Assembly: GCA_027922465.2 (NCBI GenBank)
Contig: BQMF02000648.1
Location: forward strand, 124,001 to 188,000
DNA: 64,000 nucleotides
Direction of reading: 5' to 3'
Origin: Turritopsis dohrnii
Lineage: Eukaryota > Cnidaria > Hydrozoa > Anthoathecata > Oceaniidae
Under the pieces are notes generated by a model that was not told the DNA's origin, ran no database searches, and was given only the letters and a program-made list of their open reading frames with translations. The translations under genes were made by a program, and so were the position numbers. Below, in pieces: positions 55,311-64,000 of this stretch (position 1 is its first letter; each line of letters opens with the position of its first letter).

Positions 55311-57900
55311 CTCCAGAAAAGAAATCTTCCTGTCTTGCTGCTACTCATCCTGCTTGTTTTGCACCATAATTGTGCGGGCCGTTCAAATTGCAACTTCTCG
55401 CTGCAAATCGGTCGTTTAGGGCCGCATTTTCCAGACTATTCTTTTTCTTGTGACTATGATAGCATTGACTTTTTTGTTTATTTTTTTTTCCGACTTTGTA
55501 AGTTCCGACTAAAATGAAAAAGACTTAAAACTTCTTATCTTATAATACTAATTCGCGATTGTGTGTCACACTTTTATTTTAGAGAGTGATATATTTACTT
55601 TTTTTTGCACGGTCAAAACCTTCTTATCTTTTCCCTTTTCGTCGTAAAACCACGCAGAGGCGACAGACACTTTTTTTAATGTTACGTAATCTTAGTGTGA
55701 CGTCTAAATTGTTAAACCAATCAAAACGAATGAAATTCTTTTTTCGCCATTTTGATTGGTTGACGATTTCCAAAAAAATAGTTCGTTAATAACCGATTTT
55801 CATTATCGCAGTTGTGAGTTTGACGAAGAAACACAGGTTTGTATACATGCTGTTTATTAAACTGTTTATTGTTAAATTTTTATTGTTATTGTATTTTAGA
55901 TTAATAAAAGCACATGTGTAAGTGATAAGTTGTTTGTTTACAATGTGAAAGTATAGTTAGAATACAGAAGAAGTGCAGTGAAGTTTTTAAAAATTGGCGA
56001 ACAGGTCTGTACGAAAGTATTATTACAAAACTTTTATTGCTTTTTTTTAACAGGTGACACAGTTATGTATGCATTTAAATGTTTGTTTACGTTTTAGTTA
56101 TCAAATATCGCTATACAGAAGAAAGAGCAGTGAAGAAATGCAGAATGTCTGCTTTTTTTAAATTTTGCTGCATATTTTATTGACGGTGTTTGGTGCTTTG
56201 TTTCTCTTGCCTGTCTGTCATTTATGTCTTTTGCTTTTGTTTGCTTCAATATGGTTGTTGCAGTAGTGTGGATTGTAGCTGTTCTTCACTGAAATCTTTT
56301 TCTTTTAGGTCAAAAAGTGTATATAAACCATTAAATAAATGAAGCACATGGTTAAATTATGATGTTGTGAGGGTTAGTTAAGGGTTAGTTAGTTATGTAT
56401 TTCAGAAATTCATTAATCATTGCTGTACAATGTGATTGCTGTACAAGGTGATAAGACTGTGTGCTGCTGTGCTATTACGAATAAGAAGCATTGCATTGCT
56501 GGATGTATTCTGAAATTTTGTCATGATTTTGACACATTATTTTGTGTTATGGTAGTTGTTTACGTACTGTGCCTGGGTATATAAGTTTGGCATTATGTTT
56601 TTATCTGTTACTTTTTATCTTTTCGGTATTAAATTATGGCTAGGACATTTCATTGTTTCAATTATTTTTATTATTTTGATGTTTGGTTGTGTATCCCACG
56701 TTAAAAGTCTTTATTTAATTTAGCTCCAGTGTTGAGTGTTGAAACCGTATAAACATATAGTATTGGTTGATTTTATAGACTTTCCAATCAAAAGCTTACA
56801 AATTCTGTCATTGAATTTGTGTTTTTAATTATAATTATTTTTAGGATAAATGCGTACATGAATTTACTTTTTGTTTTTTGTTTTGTTTTTTATTTCAACC
56901 ATGTCATAGCATGATTATCTTTTTCTGCATTTTTATACAATTGAAATGTTTTTTAGGTAAGATTAATAATAAAAAAGCACGTAAACCGTTAAAGACATCA
57001 AACTCATGGTTTTTATCATGATTTTGATGGTTTGGGAAGAACAGACTATCATTTCAAAAATTCATTAATGGTTACTAACCAATGTAACTTTGGCACAAAA
57101 GAAACACAGTTGGAAGGTATCGATTTGTTTTCAATTCACATTTCGTAATGTTATTCAATGTTTTGTATGTCTGGGTAAGCAGTTCTGTGCTTTTGCTATT
57201 TTTACACAAAAGTTATTTCCAATTAAAAAATTAATGCCTGAAAAGAAACTTTTACACAAGTTAAATTCTGCGACACAACGCATACTGAACATGGGTGGCG
57301 AGCGACGCCGCCTGGGCGGCTTGTAATCTCCCTAACTTGCAAAACGATTTAAGACAAAGAATCGTGAATGAAATGAACATTATCCGGAGCAACCGACAAA
57401 TTTTATTGAACGCCATGCAAGGCATGAGACATGCAGCGCAAAAATGTATTCTAGAGAATGGCCGACATGTCGAGGGAAATTGAACTTTTTAGTTTATTTT
57501 GATGTTGTGTTAAACAATCCTAATTTTATTTCGTAAGTAAAATATGGTGTAATGTTGATTTTGTAAATGCGCAGTAACGTAATATTGTTTTCACGCTTCT
57601 TATAAAATTTTCACCCCTGATAAAACTTAATTTTGTCTTTAGATGAACGTTTTTTCAACTTCAGTTTTCTTAAAACAGAAAGTTTATTTTTTATTTTGAT
57701 AAAATTTTAACTCGTCTTTGGTGTAAACGGTGACTTAAAGAAAATTATTAATTTCGCTAGTATAGCGAAGTATTGGTATCGTCGTTCTATGTATCTTCGT
57801 GACATTTTGGACAATCTCACTAAAGTAAATAATTGCATAAAAAAAGCCATGTCCGCACACACTTTAGCAACAAAATCTTTTGCAGGCTGATTAACGGGCT
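55311..57900. other. No recognisable gene
   Basis: AT-rich with T-runs. A locally GC-richer open stretch at 57295-57483 (WAACNLPNLQNDLRQRIVNE) might be an exon, but no ATG, splice context or family supports it. Confidence 0.4.
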
Positions 57901-58165
57901 AAATTTGGACCAAATTATGAGAGTTCTCCAATTTTCATAAAAATTTGCACAAATTACAATTGAAAGGTGCCGATTTCGAATTTGACAGTCATTTTGTCAA
58001 ATTTGGCCAAAATTGGGCAATTCGGGCCAAATTTGGGCCAAGTTATGAAAGTTCTCCAATTTTCATAAAAATTTGCACAAATCACAATTGAAAGGTGCTG
58101 ATTTCGAATTTGACAGTCATTTTGTCAAATTTGGCCAAAATTGGGCAATTTGGCAATGCTATATT
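57901..58165. repeat. Two inverted copies of the 128-bp repeat family
   Basis: GAAAGGTGC(C/T)GATTTCGAAT starts at 57962 and 58090, exactly 128 bp apart. CAGTCATTTTGTCAAATTTG and TTTGGACCAAATT are inverse of the core in the 5.8-7.1 kb array. Confidence 0.85.
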
Positions 58166-58785
58166 GAGAATGTTTTATAATTGTTGTCAGTAGATTTGTG
58201 TAATTGTGACACCGTCCTGAAGACTTTAAGCCAAATTTGAGACGAATAAGTTTTGATCTATTTGTTTTGTATAATTGCGAGTTGAAATTCTGCTACCGTT
58301 ATCAACTATTGCATTTCACAGTTTTATGAACAGTATATATTTGTTAGAATTGTGAGAATGCAATATAGCGAAATTTTCGACTTCCAAGTCGTCTTGTTAA
58401 TATTGAATTTCTGAAATGATTCTCTTTGTTGTGCTAAATTATACTTTTTGTGCAGCGTCTTAATTGATCGTTAAGAAAATAATGAGTTTTTCTGGAGTTA
58501 TTTTTTCGATTTTCTCTTTTTCTATTTTTCCAATTTCGAAAAAAAATACATCATTGGACAATCTACAAAGATGTGAGGAAGCAAAAACAAAAATTAGCAA
58601 AAACGGCAAAATGATTTGGTGTGATCCCACCGTCTCTACGACACAAATCGTACAGTATTACAGTCGCATTTGAAATGTATAAATACATCGTAGATTTTTC
58701 AAATTACTTTAACTGATTATCGGAGATAATTTCATCGGGGAAAAGAGACTAAATTATCCCCGATAGGGTATATAGGAGAGCTGTT
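58166..58785. other. No recognisable gene
   Basis: AT-rich spacer. A 63-codon frame near 58480 (LQRCEEAKTKISKNGKMIWC) is not recognised. Confidence 0.4.
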
Positions 58786-59870
58786 AGAAGCTGCCGCTGA
58801 ACCACTGCCAACTGTAACAGACGATGAAGAAGAAGATATACCGTTTAACCAAGAAATTTTTATTTGACAAAGAAGAAGCCACCACAAATTTTTCTCCAGA
58901 CTTCAAAGATTCAGCAAATAATAGCGATTTGTTGGACTTACGTAAAGATGTTTTGTGGAGTATGATGCAATCATTATCGGCTCAGAGAATGCAGAACCGT
59001 CTACTGGATCATGGACATCTTTTAACAAAAGTAGCGATTCATCTATCTACCAAAAATCTTTGATGAAATACCTTCCAACCATTGCATAACCTCCAGAATA
59101 TGATGTTTGTAAAATGTTTCTTAACAATTAGAAGGAAATGATGAACTTATTAGATATACCTCAAATATTTGCACACAGTAATGAACAGGTCTACGCTTGT
59201 CTCATTTAATTTGGCTTGATCCTGAAAAGTATAAAATATAGTCATCCTACGAGTGACATTTATAAACGTTTCCAGTGCTTAGGTATGAAGAAATGAATCA
59301 TCGACCCAGGCGTCACTGCAGAAGGTTCCTCAGATATGGCTGTAGAGGGCTGTCACTGTTACCGTTGCATGCCGCTTTTAAAGGAGAGCTTTAATGCCCT
59401 TATTCAGTAGCAGTTAAGATGTATAACTATCAATTTTCAATCTATTGATTCAGAATTCAAGACGCAACTCCAAGTCGTCGATGAAACTCCCACGCCTGAT
59501 GACATTGCAAATGCAGTGAAATCGGAAAAGTTTGATGTGATCTACAAAAAGATTTTGGAAAAAAAAAGAAACTCAATGTTGATTAATAGTTTCGTATTGA
59601 AAGATGTATCTTTGCTTCTTGTAATGATACGAGCTGTCCAGGAAGGTGATTTCTTGTTGCATTGACATGCAAAGAGAGAAATGATCAGGCTTTGTTTTGC
59701 ACTAAAGCATGTAAGCGTAACACCAAACGTAAGAGCATGTCCTATTGGTGGACATGTTAGGGAAAGATCATCAAGCTGTATGTGATCTCGAAACTTAGCA
59801 CGGAGAATTAATTACTGAAAATTTCAATGAGGAACAAAGTCACAAGCAGATGCTCATTGAGCAGCAGTGG
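58786..59870 (+). pseudogene. Decayed member of a repeat-encoded protein family
   Basis: Plus-strand fragments with several stops: LLEAAAEPLPTVTDDEEED, SSDSSIYQKSLMKYLPTIA, then DFKTQ-type and DETPTPDDIANAVKSEKFDV, and finally VMIRAVQEGDFLLHLHAKRE with FALKHV. The order resembles a large uncharacterised family repeated in cnidarian genomes, with a conserved FALDH-x-NYARW-like core; here that core is broken. Function unknown; inactive. Confidence 0.4.
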
Positions 59871-60960
59871 CAGATTTAGGGTATGTCGCAATAGTCGCAA
59901 GGACTAACCTTTTTTTTGCTAAAATGGTTTTTTTATGGTTCAGTAGTTCTAAATTATCGGGCAACCTAAACGATTTCCCTCCTATGCTAACTACCTTCTG
60001 TTTGCGATAGCCGCACGAATGTAAAATTCATAATTTTTGCCAATGTAGCTCCCATTAGACGTTAGAAAAGAAAGCGCTTCGCAGACGCAAGTCTTCGATT
60101 TCATGAAGTTAGCCTTCGAATTTTATGACGGGGGTATAGAAGCATGTGCGATACGAGTATTTTACTTGCTAAATCATGCTTTTACTACCCCCTTGTTCGC
60201 TAAGTTATCGGGTAAGTCGCTAGAGTAAAAGACAGAATCACTCTTATTTTTTTCGGAGGAAAGTATGAATAGTATTCCTGATTGAAAGCTTAATTTACTG
60301 AGTTAGGGGGTAACTTAATTTCCAATTATCCACAAAAACAGGCAGCGACTACTTTTTTTATACCCCCTTCTTTCATAAACTTAAAACATGTGCTGGTTGC
60401 GATGAAAGTTCTTTTCTATCTTGCAAACATGGCGAATATACGCTCGTTTGAAGATGTAAAAGTTATTAGCGAAAGATGCCAATGCAGATTTGGAAATAAT
60501 TTACTGTGAATTGTTAGAGAAGATTCAGAAGGTTCCTGTGCTCAGTCAACCTGATTTATATCTTACTGAACAGAAGAGCGCGAGAAGAAATTTTCCAGTG
60601 GAATGTGACTTTCCATTGGAAGGAAAACAACATGACTTTTTTGCTGCTTTAAGGTAGAGAGATTTTTTAATGGAATTTTAAATAAGAGAAGTTTTTTCAT
60701 AAAACGTTTAATGTAATTACACTGTGAGTCATACCCTGAAAAATGTTTGTTGTCATGGTTTGTGTTTTGATTTGTGATTAGTGATTTATTATTGTTTAAA
60801 TCAATAAAGATTATATCTTTTTTTTACACCGATCTGGATCAAATGGCAACTGCATATTTAGCACGTGTTTCATTGCAGTTTGTGGTGACAACAGATTAGT
60901 TCGTGAGCTGTGTATGTTGACATCCATTGAGTTGCATTTTATTGTTAGCACCCTTTAATT
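59866..60960 (+). pseudogene. Possible hAT 5' end and upstream coding remnant
   Basis: CAGTGGCAGATTTAGGG at about 59866 resembles a hAT terminus. Further on, 60440-60655 reads DLEIIYCELLEKIQKVPVLS and FPVECDFPLEGKQHDFFAAL with an upstream frame change, possibly an early part of the transposon gene that follows. No matching right terminus was found. Confidence 0.35.
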
Positions 60961-63420
60961 TTGTCTTTGCATGATAACTATCCACTACTTTTCCCTAATC
61001 TTAAAAATTTACCAGCTTTGTCTGTATCACAAAAGTCCATTGATTCTGGTAATTTTGAAGAAAAGCTTGTTCAAGAAGAAGCTGTAAACTTTTGTCAAAA
61101 TTTTTACTGTTCAAATTTTCTTTGTCTTCTGGCACTTTCTAGTGTACTAAACAGAACCATCAAATGTCATTATCGTTTAACTGGCTCTCTTGACAAGTAC
61201 AAAATCATGTTTAACCAATGTATCCAGGCACGTCAATGTTCAACTGAAATGATTCATGTTTTATTAAACACAACCATTTTGTGCCACTTATTTTTTTCCC
61301 TGCTCAGCATAACCGTAAACGTAAACTAAAGTTTTATAATCAGTCACCAATTCATAATTTTTTTCATAAAAAATTGGTGCATATTGCCTTGCATGTGTTT
61401 TGTTTGGCCATGAACATCAAGGTCGATTATCTAGTGTCAAGAAATTGGTTTTTGAGCCAGTGACACACTTGAATGATGCGGTCAGTGCTTTTCAAAGACA
61501 CTAACATAGAAAGAAGAAGAATAAGTCTGAGATCCCTCAACAAAATCTCCACGGTCTTTGTTGGAGCAGTCTAATTGGTGTGCTGTGCAATCTGAATTCT
61601 TCTGAAAATGAAATTGATGTTGTTCTCAATGATGTGTTTAAAAAGGAAGTTGCTGATAATCGCATCAAACTTCGTTCCATAAGGGACTCTGTGATCTTCT
61701 TGGGTCGCTTGATGCCTTTTTGTGGTCACCGGGATGATTCACAATATCATCCTGAAGTTGGTCATTCTTCAGAAGATGGTGTTGGTGTTTTTATTGAATT
61801 ACTTAATTTTAGAGCTCGGAGTGGTGATGTCATTTTGCAGAAACACTTGGAAACAGCTCAAAAGAATGCCACCTACATTTCAAAAACAACTCAAAATGAG
61901 CTCATAAGTTGTTGTGGTCAGGTAATTCAAAGTTGTTTAGTTTCTGAACTGAAAGGTAAATTTTTTCCATTGTTGAAGATGAGGCTGCTGACTGTTCCAC
62001 TAACGAACAAATGTCTTTAGTTTTGCGGTTTGTGGATGACTCGCACAATATAAAGGAGGAATTTATGGATTTATTGCACTGCAGTTTAGGTTTGACTGGT
62101 GAAGCTCTTTGCAAAATTGTTTTAAATGAAATTTTAAATTTAAATCTGGATATTTCTTTGTGTCGTTGGCAAGGGAATGATGGTGCGGTTGTTATGGCAG
62201 GCAAAGAAAAGGGATCGGTCAGACGTGAAAAAGCTGTGATGTTTGTGAAAAAGCTGGGTACAATCATTGCTTTAATCATCGGTTGAATCTTTCTGTTGCT
62301 CACTCTTGCCGAATTCAGGAAGTGAAGTATGTTATGGAAACCATTAAGGAGGTTACATATTTCTTTGAGTCACAAAACAGACTCGACTTACTGCAAAAGT
62401 AAATTAAGGAAAATTTACCTGAACCACATGTTACCAGGTTCCCTAATGTGTGTTTAACTAGGTGGGCTGAACGGATTACTGGCTTAGATGAATTTGAAGA
62501 TTTGTTTGTTTCTGTGGTTTTTTGTTTTGTAGAAATGAAGGATAATGAAGGTAACATCTGTAATCGAGACACTTCATCCAACGCATCCTGTTTTTCGAAG
62601 CTTCTGACATCTTTTGAGTTTATCATTACATTAGTGATTATACGTGATTATACGTTAAGATGATTCTGAGCTGCTGCAAAGTAAATCTATTGATATATAT
62701 GATAGATTGCACTAAATTCAGTCTTTAAAAACTTGTTTTTTCTGCCATTAGAAATGCTATTGATGATTTCAATCAAATCTGTTATAGCAAGGTTTTAGCT
62801 CTTGCTTCTAAGGTTAATGTTGAGGAGAAAGGACCACGGATTTCTTGTCGTCAAACACACAGAAATAATGTACCTTATGACACTGTTTCTGATTATTTCA
62901 AAAGATCTGTTACTATTAGACTTGTTGGTCTCTGCAAAGCGAGATAAATAACAGATTCAGTGACGATGCCTTTGGTTGCTTACAATGGTCTTGTCATTAT
63001 TCCTGCCAAAATGATATCTTTAATATCTCTTTCAGTTGAGTGGAAAGCAAAATTCCAGGTTTTCTATACTTTTACATATCAGATGTCCCGTTTCCCTTTT
63101 CTTTACATGCTGAAATTCACGTTTGGGAGACCTATTGGTTGAACAACACAAGTTGTCAACCTGACAACATCACAAGTACCTTAAACTCTTTCCTAATATT
63201 AAAACTTGTTTGAAAATTCTTGGAACAACTTCTGTTACTTCATGTACTTGTGAACGATCTTTTTCTGCTTTAAAGCGACTAAAAACCTACCCACGCAGTA
63301 CAATGTCTTCAGAAGGGCTTAAAGGGCTAGCATTAATGAACATTCACCAAGAAATTGTGCCAGACATTGAATAGGTTATTGATAGATTTGCCCTTAGAAA
63401 CAGAAGATTTAATTTTTACT
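60961..63420 (+). pseudogene. Decayed hAT-type transposase
   Basis: Joined across frames and stops, the strand follows the P52rIPK/ZMYM-like hAT family. 61580-62010 holds FCGHRDDSQYH, LLNFRARSGDVILQKHLETA and NATYISKTTQNELISCCGQV. 62011-62290 holds LRFVDDSHNIKEEFMDLLHC and WQGNDGAVVMAGKEKGS. 62440 onwards gives VCLTRWAERITGLDEFEDLF. The C-terminal dimerisation part (CTCERSFSALKRLKTY, LALMNIHQEIVPDIE) is at 63240-63372. Several stops (for example TAA near 62401) make it inactive. The leading part at 60961-61330 (AVNFCQNFYCSNFLCLLALS) belongs to the same element type. Confidence 0.8.
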
Positions 63421-64000
63421 GAAAGAGTTCCATCCAAAAACTAAACAATAAAATCATATTTTTCCCCTTAATCTTTTTTCTAACTTCTTTGAATTAATTT
63501 TCTTGATTTTCCTTATGAAATGTAAACTTAACTAATCTTGCATCCTCCTTTAATTACCTTTAATTGTGTTTCATGATTAGCCTGTAACTACAGAATCAAT
63601 CAAGTTTTGATCCAATATTTATAAGTTAAGAATATCTTCTCGTATGTTAATAATACGTGTTTGTGTGTCACATTTTTATTTAAAGAGTTAAAAATCCTCT
63701 TTGTTACCTAGCATGATCAAAACACGATAGTAACACGTAATGAATGAAACATAATAATTTGAATTTGAACTAAAGGAAGTTTACTTGCTCGTGAACTAGT
63801 TTTCATCTTTGTGTGAATATGTAAGAGTCACTGGCGGCGGCATTCACTTGCTCGTTAACTCATCTTGTTTGTGTGTGTTTATGGTCACTGGCACGGCACA
63901 CACTTGCCCGTAAGCCTAATGTCTGTCCATGTCCGGCCATCTTCAAGTGATGAGCCTAGGCAATGCTGACGAACCTTGATATAAGGCGAAACAGACATAA
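63421..64000. other. No recognisable gene
   Basis: 3' flank of the hAT relic. TGTGTGTCACA(C)TTTTTATTT near 63662 is similar to 55560-55580 in the same orientation; no element could be defined. Confidence 0.4.

Noticed and set aside
55550..63690. Long terminal repeats around the hAT relic (TGTGTGTCACA words at 55.56 and 63.66 kb)
   Set aside because: Similarity is limited to about 30 bases and no retroelement proteins lie between them.

Overview
The window is nuclear DNA of an animal, most likely a cnidarian (possibly a hydrozoan). It is AT-rich, genes are split by short phase-consistent introns, and the repeats are of animal type (Polinton, DIRS-like, LINE, hAT, MITEs, a satellite). The species assignment is inference from gene and repeat content.

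Layout. 0.26-2.3 kb: three exons of a matrix metalloproteinase. 3.8-7.8 kb: relics of a DIRS-like retroelement and LINEs on either side of a ten-copy 128-bp tandem repeat. 8.6-11.5 kb: a 2.9-kb block bounded by 384-bp inverted repeats; it carries an F-box-like exon and a nested 941-bp element. 12.4-15.8 kb: a four-exon secreted PAN plus fibrinogen-domain protein. 16-17.3 kb: MITE-like elements. 18.2-20.1 kb (minus strand): a complete three-exon mitochondrial-type thioredoxin. 21.8-24.4 kb: MITEs and a LINE reverse-transcriptase relic split by a hAT-like element. 24.4-32.6 kb: a satellite with an exact 178-bp period and higher-order organisation, whose first unit is split by a MITE containing telomere-like GGTTAG repeats. 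32.8-33.56 kb: a frameshifted macro-domain gene cut off by the next element.

33,565-48,419 is an apparently intact Polinton/Maverick of 14,855 bp with identical 250-bp terminal inverted repeats. It encodes a minor-capsid candidate, the major capsid protein, a packaging ATPase, a DDE integrase, a protein-primed-type DNA polymerase B, a SAP protein and several small membrane proteins. Three features stand out. (1) An 82-codon gene matches the PP1- and eIF2alpha-binding region of PPP1R15/GADD34. (2) Hairpins with 8-bp stems and 9-10-nt loops sit at gene 3' ends, and the same geometry recurs four times in a 44-bp tandem repeat. (3) No separate adenain protease is visible, but the polymerase N-terminus has a papain-like Cys...His pattern.

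48.4-64 kb is gene-poor: a MITE, unplaced possible exons, two inverted copies of the 128-bp repeat family, a decayed repeat-family gene and a decayed hAT transposase. Within the Polinton the genes form a virus-like programme: capsid and ATPase for packaging, polymerase and integrase for replication and insertion, membrane proteins possibly for particle or host-membrane functions, and the GADD34-like protein possibly to keep translation running under host stress signalling.
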